The position numbers and the translations under genes were made by a program. From Lunularia cruciata (taxonomy: Eukaryota; Streptophyta; Marchantiopsida; Lunulariales; Lunulariaceae), in assembly GCA_948567375.1 (NCBI GenBank), contig OX419757.1, forward strand, positions 1,364,001 to 1,428,000: a stretch of DNA of 64,000 bases. The letters run 5' to 3'. Of the stretch, positions 34,862-44,717 are shown in pieces; the stretch's first letter is position 1, and every line of letters starts with the position of its first letter. Below the pieces are notes generated by a model, which was not told where the DNA came from, did no database searches, and saw nothing but the letters and a program-made list of their open reading frames with translations.

Positions 34862-35343
34862 TTACATGAACCTATAACTCTCCGGTTTTACGTTCGTAGA
34901 CATGGGAAATATGTGGCTGCTTGAATCAACCAGGTACGGAGAATCCGAAGTCAAAAATTTGTGAGAAACTTGAAGAAGAAGAATTTCCGGACCTGTAGTT
35001 AGGACTCGTGGACTCATCAATTCGTGATAGGATCTGGACCGAGGTGGATCTTCCAAGCAGGCCTTCACTGCGCGGTACTAAAGTAGGAGATCTACCCCTT
35101 CACGCCCTTTCTGCGGCAGAAAGTGATGGCTACAGCCGAACAATTTCATCTCATTCGGTTGCTTGAAACCGAGTTCCATGGACCCTTCAGTGTGCATCTG
35201 GTGTCGAATTGGTCGGGAGGAAAGAGCTCTACCTCCTGCGTATAATTACCGAATTTAGATAGCCAGCTGATTGCAGTTTTAGCGGAGTCTTCATTTACAT
35301 CGTTCGCCTGGAGCGTCAATGAGATGAAGCAGAATTTGACCAA
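34862..35343 (-). pseudogene. Two exon-like minus-strand frames, unidentified
   Basis: 35146-35343 reads FCFISLTLQANDVNEDSAKT then WLSKFGNYTQEVELFPPDQF; 34862-35068 reads LLLQVSHKFLTSDSPYLVDS and ends in a stop. Both keep CG and look coding in composition. An acceptor-like CCTAACTACAG lies before the second. They could be parts of one gene or pseudogene with the exon-like piece at 33422, lying head to head with the gene at 36045. No family recognised. Confidence 0.25.
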
Positions 35344-35569
35344 CAGATTCTACGTGCTGTATGAGTCACTTGCTTAGACCTGCGTTTCTTAACGTTGTCC
35401 TTCGACGCACTGTTATTGACACCATACAACTACGTCGACTACTTCTTTTCATTGAGAAGTCCTTGCTCGATGACATTAGCAGTTCCCTGAGATTAGTAGT
35501 AGGCAGAAACTCTCATTTGTCAAGTACAAGTGGTAAGCGGCGCTAACATAAAACCCCCTTGTTCAAAAC

Positions 35570-35602
35570 CCTCTTGTTCAAGTCCGTGGATTGAACAAGA
35601 GG
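35570..35602. other. Perfect 12-bp inverted repeat (hairpin)
   Basis: CCTCTTGTTCAA at 35570-35581 and TTGAACAAGAGG at 35591-35602 with a 9-nt loop. The left arm is itself preceded by a near copy (CCCTTGTTCAA, 35555-35565). It lies 440 bp upstream of the next gene's start codon. No U-run follows; function unknown. Confidence 0.9.
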
Positions 35603-36044
35603 TTCACGTTCCATGCAGCATCATGGTAATCTTTACCAGGCTTTGAGAGGGAACAAACGCACCTCAAAGAATGGTTTGCAACGCCGAGTTTTGTGGTGCA
35701 TGTGGTAAGTATAAGGATGTAGGTGTTCGGGTTGGTAATGAAGCGAAAATCGTGAAAGGAGCTCGAAGACTATGGTAATCAGTTCAGTAGAATATATTTT
35801 GCAGCTCTTCTGAGCAATTATTTTCCACTCTGGACAGGTTGGTCGAAGTCGTATCGACATGTCTAGGCGTATCAGAGTATTGAGCAGGCATATATTCATG
35901 AGCTTAGATTCACGTCGTCGCAGTTTAGCATTCCAACGACCGGTGAATTTGGTTATTTTGTAACACATTCATCAACATCTGGTGCATGATTTGAAGCTGC
36001 AGATGAAGGCTTTTCGTCGGTTTAACAATTAAATCATACACAAG

Positions 36045-37922
36045 ATGGGAGACTCCCTAAAGGAAGACCTTTCACCAGGTTCAAAGGCTTCGAGTCCAAG
36101 GCTACTGGACTTGGGGAAAGTGCAATGGAAGCCAAGGATCACGTACCGCGTATTTCTGGTCTATGTGGTGGTTCAACTAGCTCTGGTTGCTGCTGCCAGA
36201 TTAAACATCTATGTGGTTTCGACAACCTCTGCTTCTCGGTCGAGATTCTGGACTTCTTCCACCAATTCAAGCAGCTCTAGGTCATTTGGGGAACTAGACG
36301 GGTCAATTGTCACTAATTTTCGAAGGGAAAACACATTTCCTGCTCCTGGGACTTCAGAGCAGGTTACTTTTGCTCCATCAATTTCTCCGAGTCCTAGAGA
36401 TTGGAAGATTGACTGGATGGAATTTCCGGTGGTGGAAGTTAACGAGACCGAACAGCTCCTAAATCAATGGCAAGCAGTTGGCTCAGAAGAGTGCCACGGT
36501 ATCAAAACCCAAGCTGTGAAAGTCCTCAATGGCAGCTCAGAAGCGTTCTTATTCCCGACGAACAATACTACTCGAATTCGTCTGACTGCAGGACCCGTGT
36601 ACGAGGTTCTGTTCGCTTCCATGGGCGAAGATGGGAAGCAGCGGTGCAATGGGGGAGACTATTTCGAGACGGATTTGAGCGGGCCCAGGTGGAAATCACG
36701 GCCTCCGGTTATAGACCATAACAACGGCACGTATACCATGAGACTGCAAATGCACCCTGATTTTGCAGGGGTTTATTCCCTCAATATGACGTTACTGTTC
36801 AATAATCTGCAGGGTCTGATCCTCCGTCCTGAGAAGTGGATTCGCCTTAAAATGGTTCTGAATTTGCAGATTGAGTTTGTCCGGGCGGAGGTTCTCTTGA
36901 TGGAACCAGCCATAGCTTCGGCCCTTGATTCTGGAAAATCATCTAGAGTTCTCAAAGACCTGACGCTGTGCAGTCCCAGAGATTTCAAGCTTAAGAACTG
37001 GAGTGGACGGTGGACTCGAGCGAAAGTCTACGATTGTCCAGTTGATAGTGGGGGCAGATACAACTGCTTGAATCCGAAACTCATGTGTAAGAAACCATGG
37101 TGTGCAGGGCCCTTGGCCAGTCTGGAGAGCAACGGGTGGGTCTACTCAGCCCACTGCGCTTTCAAGATTTTTAAACAGCAGGAAGCATGGAAGTGCTTGA
37201 ATAACAAATGGCTCTTTGTGTGGGGTGATTCAAATGTCGGGGATACTATCCGGAACCTCTTGAATTTTGTGCTGGGATTTAACCACACTATCACTGCCGT
37301 GGATAGAAGAACTGATCAGGTCTTCTACTCACCCACGGATGGAAACCTTTCTGTTAGAATTACCAGCATATTCAATGGGCACCACAATGCCTCCAAAAAT
37401 TGGGAGGGTCTGTATTCTCTTCACGACGATGATCATCAGCAGTACCTCCGGTCGTTCTTCGACAACAACAGCGTCCCAGATTTCATGATCATGAACTCGG
37501 GTCTGCATGATGGGATGTACTGGAGAGACACTGAGAGTTACTTGAGAGATGGAGTGGAGCATGCTTTGGGTTTCTGGGGTAGTATTTGGGATCACATGAC
37601 GGGGAGGAAGCCAAAGGTCATCTACCGGACCACTGTGACAACAGCTGGAAGACATCGCCCTTTGTCGGTTAATCCACAGAAGATGGAATTTTACAATCAC
37701 GTAGTAGTGGACAAATTGATGAAACTCTATCTGCCGGACCTTCAAATCGTTGATGGGTTTGATCTCACGTTTCCTTGGCATTATGACAATCGGTGCAGCG
37801 ATGGTGTCCACTATGGCCGTCCTCCGTCCGGGACTAAGTGGGTTGATGGTCAAATTGGCCACCACTATTTTGTCGATCTTATGCTTGTACACATTCTTTT
37901 GAATTCCATGTGTGGAGCTTAG
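36045..37922 (+). CDS. Type II membrane SGNH/NXPE-like protein with GDS and DxxH motifs
   Basis: A single uninterrupted frame of 625 codons, intronless. The start codon has A at -3 and G at +4. A short basic N-terminus (to about residue 31) precedes one hydrophobic segment (about 36-58, FLVYVVVQLALVAA), so it is probably a Golgi type II membrane protein. Residues ~60-130 are Ser-rich stem. Residues ~130-290 resemble the filamin/Ig-like domain of NXPE proteins. The C-terminal part carries WGDSN (~393-397), MNSGLHD (~482-488) and SDGVHYG (~585-591). This is a GDS nucleophile block, an N/G block and a D-x-x-H block, as in SGNH esterase/acyltransferase folds such as the plant TBL/PMR5 and animal NXPE C-terminal domains. 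About ten N-x-S/T sites and many Cys fit a secretory enzyme. A cell-wall or glycan O-acyl modification role is inference. It is convergent with the LEA gene 1.27 kb downstream. Confidence 0.9.
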   Translation: MGDSLKEDLSPGSKASSPRLLDLGKVQWKPRITYRVFLVYVVVQLALVAAARLNIYVVSTTSASRSRFWTSSTNSSSSRSFGELDGSIVTNFRRENTFPAPGTSEQVTFAPSISPSPRDWKIDWMEFPVVEVNETEQLLNQWQAVGSEECHGIKTQAVKVLNGSSEAFLFPTNNTTRIRLTAGPVYEVLFASMGEDGKQRCNGGDYFETDLSGPRWKSRPPVIDHNNGTYTMRLQMHPDFAGVYSLNMTLLFNNLQGLILRPEKWIRLKMVLNLQIEFVRAEVLLMEPAIASALDSGKSSRVLKDLTLCSPRDFKLKNWSGRWTRAKVYDCPVDSGGRYNCLNPKLMCKKPWCAGPLASLESNGWVYSAHCAFKIFKQQEAWKCLNNKWLFVWGDSNVGDTIRNLLNFVLGFNHTITAVDRRTDQVFYSPTDGNLSVRITSIFNGHHNASKNWEGLYSLHDDDHQQYLRSFFDNNSVPDFMIMNSGLHDGMYWRDTESYLRDGVEHALGFWGSIWDHMTGRKPKVIYRTTVTTAGRHRPLSVNPQKMEFYNHVVVDKLMKLYLPDLQIVDGFDLTFPWHYDNRCSDGVHYGRPPSGTKWVDGQIGHHYFVDLMLVHILLNSMCGA

Positions 37923-39193
37923 CCACTGTACAGAGTGAGTTTAGACGACAACTTGTTGATAGCAGTTTCAGGGTGTTTAGAAGGGGATAATGGACTAGTA
38001 ATATTTTGGAAGAAGGATTGACGAGAATCTACGCCATTCGATCATCCACATTGGATGCATGAGTTAGTGAATAGAAGCTCGCAGAAATCTCAAAGGTGCT
38101 GTTGACCCTATTGTACGGATAGATTGTTGGTTGAGGGTTCGCAATGAACTTCAATGCAGTACACATTCCACCACTGCCATACTCGACATGCCTTCTCTTG
38201 GTTATCTTTTTCCACTTGAGAAGTCTGGATCCAGCACAGTGTAATTTGAATGTGATAACAGGCCCTTCAAAGGCGAACATGATCTAGTAATTAGGCGCTA
38301 AAAGCTCAAAGTAAGTAAGCTAGTAGCTTCAAGTCTTTGAATTCTTAATTGGTTGATGCGCGGCTTCAGTATTAGCCATTGAGTCGTGTCCGAAATGAAA
38401 GCTTATATGTGCAGTTTGTCTACAGTGACGCATATTGACTGCTCCGTCTATAATCCACAGAGGAAGCGGAGAAGACGGGCAGGTGGAGAACGGAGTTGCA
38501 TCCGAGAAAAGATGGATGGACGTATTTCACTGTAGGCTGCCCAGTCGTTTGGCGAAGAAGTCGAGATGGTCTTTTGATTCATTTTGCTTTCATTCACTGT
38601 GATCAGAAAAGGCGATGAAGATTGAATAATCTCGTATCCTCTGAATTTCACGATAGAGAACCATAGATTAGGTTGTAAACGTGGAGATAACATTACTTCT
38701 ATTTGCTTCCTTCAGCTTCCCTCATCTCAGATAGTCATGAACTCAAATAGGTGCAGAGAGGACGAGAATGTTTTCATTTCTCAGCATAAGGATGACGTTC
38801 ACACCTTCCCCACAAGACGTACCCATACCCACCAGAAGGATAAGATTGCACTTTTAAATAAGAACGTTTATTTAAGACTAATTTTTCTGTTTAATTCCTG
38901 TTATGTACAAATCTAAGTTGTTTGTAGACAAATCTAAGCAATACTAGTTTTACCGTTACACACTTCTTCACCAAAGTTGGTATTGTGATAATCAGACTTG
39001 TTTTCACAGTGAAAGCGAACGATTTGCTCTGTGGTGGCTGCCTATTCAGCTATTCTCGAAGCTAACTCCCTTTTGCGTGTTGAACAAGCGTAAGTGGCTG
39101 CGGTGCTCAAGTTCTAGGCAGCTAAATTCGCGCAACTGTCATAAGAAACAAACAACAGTATCTAGCTATGTAGTTTCATCTCAGAAAATTTAT
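37923..39193. other. Intergenic region between two convergent genes
   Basis: This holds the 3' flanks of both genes. Two minus-strand frames (38029-38280, 83 codons; 38448-38693, 81 codons) are CG-retaining but match no family and lack clear splice context. I do not call them genes. An AT-rich run with AATAA-type signals around 38870-38950 could serve the LEA transcript's 3' end. Confidence 0.5.
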
Positions 39194-41872
39194 CTACAAA
39201 TCCTCGTGCCCTACTACATGTTGTTCCTCTACTTTCTTTCCTGAAAGTCCAGCGGACTCGAATGCTTTGTCTTTCGCCGCTTTGTATTGATGCTTCAATG
39301 TATCGGCAAGATCCCCTGCAGAGTCCTCGTCTTTGCTCACGGTTACCACATCCACCTTCACATCCTTGTTCTCTTTATCTCCTGTATTTGAACCGGTGGC
39401 TTTCTTCGTTTTTTCAGCTGCAGAATCGTAGATGTCTTTGGTTTTATCAACAACGGAGTCGTAAGCGTTCTTCACTGTCTCAGATGCTTTACCTGTCGTC
39501 TGATCAGCCCCTTCTTTCACCTTCTTCACACCTCCTGTTATAGTATCCTTGCCAGATTCAGCTGTCTGAGTGGCAGTTTCAGCTGCAGAGTTGAGGATAT
39601 CTTTTGCATTGTCCGTGACTCCATGACTCTTCTCCTTCCCCAAATCTGCGGTACTTGTCACAGAGTCCTGAGTTTGATCCTTAGTGCCTAAAACGTAATC
39701 CTTTGCAGCCTCATAAGAGCTCTTGGCAGCACCGCCAACCTCGTCACTCTTCTCCTTCCCGAGATTTGTGGTGCTTGTGGTTGAATCCTCTGTTTGACCC
39801 TGGGTTCCTGGCAAATTCTCTCCTACATAGTCCTTGGCAGTTCCGTAAGTGCTCTTGACGGAATCAGCAGCTTCATTGCCTATCTTCTTACCAAGACCGA
39901 CGGTGCTTGCGACTGAATCCTGAGTTTGATCCTTGGTGCCTGTCAATTTTTCACCAACGTAATCCTTTGCAGATTCAAGTGTGCTCTTGGATGAATCAAC
40001 GGTTTCTTGAGTTTGCGCTGCCCCTTTGCTTGCTCTGTCTTTCATGGATCCTGCAGATTGCTTCGCTGTCTCGGAGGCAGGATCATAAGCATTGCCTGCA
40101 ACGTAATCGTAAGCTTGCTTCCCCTTCTCGGTCACCACGTTCTTCCCACTGTCCAAACCATCACCAACGTAGTCGTAAGATTTCTTGGCTGAATCCGCTG
40201 CTTGATCTTTGGTAGCAGACAGCTTCTCACCGGCTGAGGTTGCATACTCCTTGGGAGTCTGAATCACCTGATCTTTGGCAGCAGACAACTTCTCGCTAAT
40301 AGTCGATGCAGAATCCTTCGCAGAATCAGAAGCTTGGTTATTGGCACCGGTGAGTTTCTCAGCAGCTGTGGATGCATACTCTTTCGCACTTGCAGATGCA
40401 TCTCCCACCATGTTGCCAGCTTGATCCTTGGTGGCAGAGAACTTGTCACCAGCAGATGATGAATAATCACTGGCAGTCTTCGATGCTTTCTCACTAGTAC
40501 CTGATAGCTTGTCACCAGCTGCTGACCCATACTCCTTCACAGCCTCGACGGCGTCACTAGATTTCTTCTTCCCACTCTCAACCGCAGATGCAGCGTTGTC
40601 CACAACCTGATTTTTGGTCGAGGCGAGTGTATCTCCTGCTCCAGATAGATAATCCTTAGCTGTATCGGCAGCCTCTGCCGCTTTCTTCTCAGTTTCATCG
40701 GCAGCATACTTTGCATTCTCCTTCGTGATGTCCCATGCACCTTCGGCAGTCTCCTGAGCTTTATCCGCTCCACTGGCTACTGTATCTTTGGCGTATTTTG
40801 CACTCTCCTTTGTAATGTCCCACGCACCTTCAGCAGCCTCCTTACCTTTATCAGCTCCACTGGCCCCCGTATCCTTAGCGTAATTAGCTGTGCTCTTTGT
40901 TGCTCCTGCGGTCGTATCGTAGGTCTGCTTCGCTGCTCCTGTAGTAGTGTCGTAAGTCTGCTTTGCTGCTCCTGAAGCGGCATCGACGGTTCGGTCTTTA
41001 GTAGCCTCTAGTTTCTCTCCAGCTTTCATGGCGTATTCCCAAGCACTGATTGATGCATCTTCCGCTGTCTTTTGACCTTTGCCGGCGACATTTTTAGTGG
41101 CATCGTACGCGCCTTCGGCGATCTTCCTTACGCCATCTGCGGCTCCAGACACTGTATCTTGAACATCACCCGCGGCATTTTTCGTCTTCTCAGTAGCAGC
41201 ATCGTAGGTTCTCTTCCCAATTCCTGCGGTTTCATCAGTCTTCTCCTGTCCGTATTTGCTGGCGCTTGAAGCGGAATCTGCAGCCTGATCTTTAGTAGCT
41301 GAAAGTGTCTCACTGCCCTTGGATGTATATTCCCCTGCGGTGCCAGTAGCTTTATCCTTCGTTTCCGTCACTAAATCTGTGGCATCAGCTGTCTTGTCCC
41401 TAACGAGGTTTTTCGCACTCATCAGTTTCTCCACAGCTTGGGTCCATTTTTCCCTTACGAACCCTGCTGCTCCAGAGGTTGATCGAGTGAGTTTTGCTTT
41501 GGCACCTTCAGTCTCCTCTTGACCACTATGAGTTACATCTGATGGAGCTTGCTTCGCAACCGTCTCAGCCGCCTCTTGCTGTGTGTTGTCCTTGAACGAA
41601 GTCAGTTTCACCTTTGCCCAATCCACCCACCCAGGCGCGCCTTCTTCAACCTCTTCAGCATTCTTGTCCACACCCTTTCCAGTGTGATCCGTCACAGTCT
41701 CCTTCGCTAAGTCTGCAGTCTCCTGAGGAGACAATTCATGAACTTCCACATGCACTGCACCTCTTGCTGAATCCTTCAACTTCTCTACCTTCTCGGCGAT
41801 CGACTCTCCAGACCCTAACACTAGTATTGAAACTAAGATCATCAGCAACAGCCATCCTCTGAATCTCGCCAT
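39194..41872 (-). CDS. Large secreted group-3 (LEA_4-type) late embryogenesis abundant protein
   Basis: An 892-codon intronless frame. Residues 1-23 form a signal peptide (MARFRGWLLLMILVSILVLG) with likely cleavage near GSG-ES. A WVDWAKVKL segment follows at ~82-90, then about 800 residues of Ala/Lys/Asp/Glu/Thr/Ser-rich 11-mer-like repeats (TKDQAADSA, AKDYVGE, EGAWDITKE) that LEA_4 proteins fold into amphipathic helix on drying. Longer repeats occur too: EGAWDITKE..AKYA twice, and an AKDYV...GTKDQTQDS unit three times near ~640-760. I see no cysteine. The C-terminus is HEDL, one swap from the HDEL retrieval signal. The protein probably stabilises membranes or proteins of the secretory path during desiccation. 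ACGTGG (ABRE-core) motifs upstream fit control by abscisic acid. Most LEA_4 proteins are much shorter. Start choice is firm because the signal peptide begins at the first Met. Confidence 0.92.
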   Translation of the reverse strand: MARFRGWLLLMILVSILVLGSGESIAEKVEKLKDSARGAVHVEVHELSPQETADLAKETVTDHTGKGVDKNAEEVEEGAPGWVDWAKVKLTSFKDNTQQEAAETVAKQAPSDVTHSGQEETEGAKAKLTRSTSGAAGFVREKWTQAVEKLMSAKNLVRDKTADATDLVTETKDKATGTAGEYTSKGSETLSATKDQAADSASSASKYGQEKTDETAGIGKRTYDAATEKTKNAAGDVQDTVSGAADGVRKIAEGAYDATKNVAGKGQKTAEDASISAWEYAMKAGEKLEATKDRTVDAASGAAKQTYDTTTGAAKQTYDTTAGATKSTANYAKDTGASGADKGKEAAEGAWDITKESAKYAKDTVASGADKAQETAEGAWDITKENAKYAADETEKKAAEAADTAKDYLSGAGDTLASTKNQVVDNAASAVESGKKKSSDAVEAVKEYGSAAGDKLSGTSEKASKTASDYSSSAGDKFSATKDQAGNMVGDASASAKEYASTAAEKLTGANNQASDSAKDSASTISEKLSAAKDQVIQTPKEYATSAGEKLSATKDQAADSAKKSYDYVGDGLDSGKNVVTEKGKQAYDYVAGNAYDPASETAKQSAGSMKDRASKGAAQTQETVDSSKSTLESAKDYVGEKLTGTKDQTQDSVASTVGLGKKIGNEAADSVKSTYGTAKDYVGENLPGTQGQTEDSTTSTTNLGKEKSDEVGGAAKSSYEAAKDYVLGTKDQTQDSVTSTADLGKEKSHGVTDNAKDILNSAAETATQTAESGKDTITGGVKKVKEGADQTTGKASETVKNAYDSVVDKTKDIYDSAAEKTKKATGSNTGDKENKDVKVDVVTVSKDEDSAGDLADTLKHQYKAAKDKAFESAGLSGKKVEEQHVVGHEDL

Positions 41873-42330
41873 CTTCGACGTCGATCAGCTCACTATGAAC
41901 AGAATTGGAATGTGATCGATATACAAGATGAATCAGTGAATTCGAGTAATAACAATGCACACGGCTGCTATCTATGAATCTATATCTAGTTCATGGATTC
42001 AGTGTACATTCATCATCTCCGGTGAACTCTACAAACGTGGTGTTGATTGAAGCGGATGTCACACAGGTCTAATATACTTTGCTCAATTCATATCTTGCGA
42101 TTGAGGGGACTGGTTAAAACGAGTTAACTTAATCACGAGGGCGTAACCACAGCCAGTACCGAGGTTTAGTGACGAGATGAATATTAGCACCATGATCCAC
42201 TTCCTCTCAATGAAGTGACGACAGGTAAGCTAATTTTTGGTGGTGAGTGCCACGTTTCGAGCATGAGGATGACGAAGAGACTGCCAAGTGGATTCCTCCA
42301 TGCGCCCACGTCGTTCGCCACGTAGAACTT
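41873..42330 (-). promoter_or_regulatory. Upstream region of the LEA gene with four ABRE-core motifs
   Basis: ACGTGG or its complement CCACGT occurs at 42035-42040, 42250-42255, 42306-42311 and 42318-42323, that is about 165, 380, 435 and 447 bp upstream of the start codon. ACGTGG/T is the core of ABA-responsive elements bound by bZIP factors, and clusters of them are usual in LEA promoters. No distinct TATA box could be chosen with confidence among several AT-rich patches. Actual use is inference. Confidence 0.4.
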
Positions 42331-42755
42331 CCAACCAAGGGTTGTTCGCATTGCAGCAACCTACTACAAGAGCACGCCCCATCAGCAAATCCATCACAGG
42401 TCGGTGTGATTGCGCTCGTATTGGGGTTTTACCGGAGAGTTACTGCGGAGTTTCCAGCACATGCATGAGTAGCATGGGACGATTTGTCCACGTAGTCAAA
42501 GTAAGTCCAGATTCAACTCAAGTATGAACTATATTTACCATCTTACCAAGTGGACACTCTGCTGCTGCTGCCATGCACTAATAAACAAGTCTTCCATAGA
42601 CTGCAGGTACTGAAAGGAACGCTTATAGCTCAAAAGCAGCTAGTTGTTCCAACTAGGGGCACAATTCCCTTCGAGTTTTCACTACGGAAGCGAGAGGACG
42701 CTACGGTAGGGAGGGGTGGCGCCGAGGCGCAAAGACGAGGGAGAAGAGGTAAACT
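42331..42755. other. No gene recognised; right part of the genic island
   Basis: CG-retaining, with overlapping plus-strand frames of 70-80 codons (42247-42527, 42550-42780) that match nothing known and have no splice context. Confidence 0.45.
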
Positions 42756-42942
42756 TAGAATTCATAAGGGCACACGCTAGCATACGTATGAGTGAATAGA
42801 TGATTCTTGTTGTTTCCAATTTCGGTTCTATTGGTATCTAAAAGAAAGGAAATTCTAGAATTTATAGGGGCATACTAGTATATAGGGCATGAGTGAAGAG
42901 ATAAATTTCTTGTTTCCTAATTTTGGTTCTGTTAGTATTTAA
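42756..42942 (+). repeat. Degenerate ~100-bp tandem duplication at the edge of the genic island
   Basis: Copies start at about 42756 and 42855 and share GAATT.ATA.GGGCA, ATGAGTGAA.AGAT, TTCTTGT.TTCC, TTCGGTTCT/TTTGGTTCT and TATTTAAA/TATCTAAA. The left copy keeps CG where the right one has TA or TG (ACGTATG against TAGGGCATG region; TTTCGG against TTTTGG). CG loss thus begins inside this repeat. Confidence 0.7.
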
Positions 42943-43069
42943 ATTATTAGTTTAATTAAAATATTATGGAGAGTTTAATAGAAAGATATAAGAATTGTTA
43001 TATGTTAGAGTGATTATTTCACGACGAGACAATGAAAGAGTGATGGCTTGAGAATTTAATTCTAATCTT

Positions 43070-44712
43070 TTGATTAGTTCCATTGGAACTTATTTTAAAA
43101 TTATGGAGATACAAAACGGAAGTTATTAGATTTTATGAAACTTTGGTGTTTCTAGAAATGGTAAAAACTCCATGTGAGGTCCAAGGAGATCCAGAGAAAG
43201 CATCACATGTTATTATCATTATTCTTGTGTATGAGTAAAAGGCAACCCATGTGGAACACCTGAAGGATGAGAAGATCCCATCAAGCCATATAAGGGAGAG
43301 ACAAAAGAGGTAAAATGGGAGTAGGCCCCAATAGTCTCAATATGAGAATTCTACCCACCACACCTTAGATATCTAAGCTATGCAAGTCTAAGGTCTACAA
43401 AAACTACTTGAGCATCCAAAATTCTTATTATATTCTTATTGGAGCATTATTTTTATGTCAGATATGTTTTTTATACACATGGAGTTGCTCAAATTGGCTC
43501 AAGATATACCATACCTGGTATATCACTAACTCTTTCCGTCATAAGGGGTAAAGACCATGTGAGAAAGATGCACAAGTGCTATGATTGGACCACTTGGGAT
43601 GGTTATGTGAGGCAAGCAACCACATTGACATTGTTGACACTCAAGATTACATATGCTTTGTCCATCCCTTTATTGATCATTTTTGGGATACCAATCAAGT
43701 CATAAGAATGGTTAGTATCTAAAGTGGGTTCTATTTTGGAGCTATTTGGGACTAGTTTTCTATGTCCACGCCTATTTTATAAGTTTCTCTGTACATTCCA
43801 TGATGAGTCCAGATAGCCTTTTGCTTACTACTTGATCAATTAGCATGTGATCCCTTGGATCAATTAGAATAGCTCTAATTCCTCTCACTCTCATGATGGT
43901 GTCTTTTTTAAACTAGAGGAGGCGTGTGGAGTAGAGAGATGTGGTTGCTAGACTTTTCAGATTCCAAGTGGAGGATAGGGCAACCTTGGTGGATGACTTT
44001 GTTCACATTGCATTTTGTAAGTGATAGATTCATCACAAGATACTATAGATTCCACTCAATTATGATTGTATAAGATATTATATCAAGTTGGAAGTATAAT
44101 CAAACAATATAAACCCTACATCCTTTATCTATGGCCAGTCCTATTGACAAATCCATCTTTTACTTACATTTATTATATCCTTTAGCAAGAGAAAGAGTAC
44201 CATTAGAATTAGGGGTCCTAGACTATCAATATGAGAAGCCTTTACGTCTTGATATATTGCTCTTTGCACATGCATTATGCATTACCCTCCACCTCTTATC
44301 AAGAGGCTTGTAAATTGCTTCCAAATGGTTTCTCTAATGGTTTTACTAAGTTGTTCCAAATGGTTGTACTAATAGAGAGGAGAGAGATTACTACATTAGT
44401 TAGTCAAGTGTTATGTGCTAGTCAACTTCATGTGATGTAGAAGGCCATAGGGAAAATTAGACTTATTGTGATTAGAGAGGTCTTCTTGCATATTGTTAGC
44501 CATACTATTTTTGACCGTTAACATCATTATCACTTCCAACAATACCTCAATCAACATCAATTTGGACTTATTACACCCAAAGTTTGTGAGGCTATGTCTC
44601 TAAGCATCATAACATGCCTAGATATCTACAAGCGTGTATTATTCTACAATAGATATTGCTAATAATTTTAATAAAGTCTTACTTGCATATGTCTTTAAAA
44701 AGCTTAGGGAGG
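43070..44712 (+). mobile_element. Finger-RT non-LTR retrotransposon copy 2, left part
   Basis: Collinear with 23530-24955 of copy 1: the start region, the finger remnant (HVRKMHKCYDWTTWDGYVRQ at 43550-43620, cysteines lost), ITYALSIPLLIIFGIPIKS, then the pre-RT segment at 44131-44313, and a decayed RT start (QVLCASQLHVM, IGKIRLIVIREVF; QFGLITPKVCE near 44560). It is CG-poor with many stops, so much older than copy 1. It is cut at 44717 by the minus-strand Ty3 element and resumes at 54421. Confidence 0.8.
43231..43420 (-). mobile_element. Antisense 3'-end fragment of the same non-LTR family
   Basis: The reverse complement matches 26755-26935, the 3' end of copy 1: GGATGCTC.AGT..., CTTGCATAGCT.A.ATATCT.AGGTGTGGT, CTATTGGGGCCTA..CCCAT, TTTTGTCTCTCCCTT, CTTGATGGGATCTTC. 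It interrupts copy 2 within the ATTATTCTTGT sequence, and a similar TTATTATATTCTTATTGG follows it. That could be a long, decayed target duplication, as target-primed reverse transcription would leave. Confidence 0.7.
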
Positions 44713-44717
44713 TAGAT

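Noticed and set aside
37329-37892. 187-codon minus-strand frame inside the SGNH gene
   Set aside because: Antisense to well-conserved motifs of the real gene; the peptide matches nothing.
39262-41862. Many frames antisense to the LEA gene
   Set aside because: Shadows of a repetitive, strongly biased coding sequence; no independent motif.
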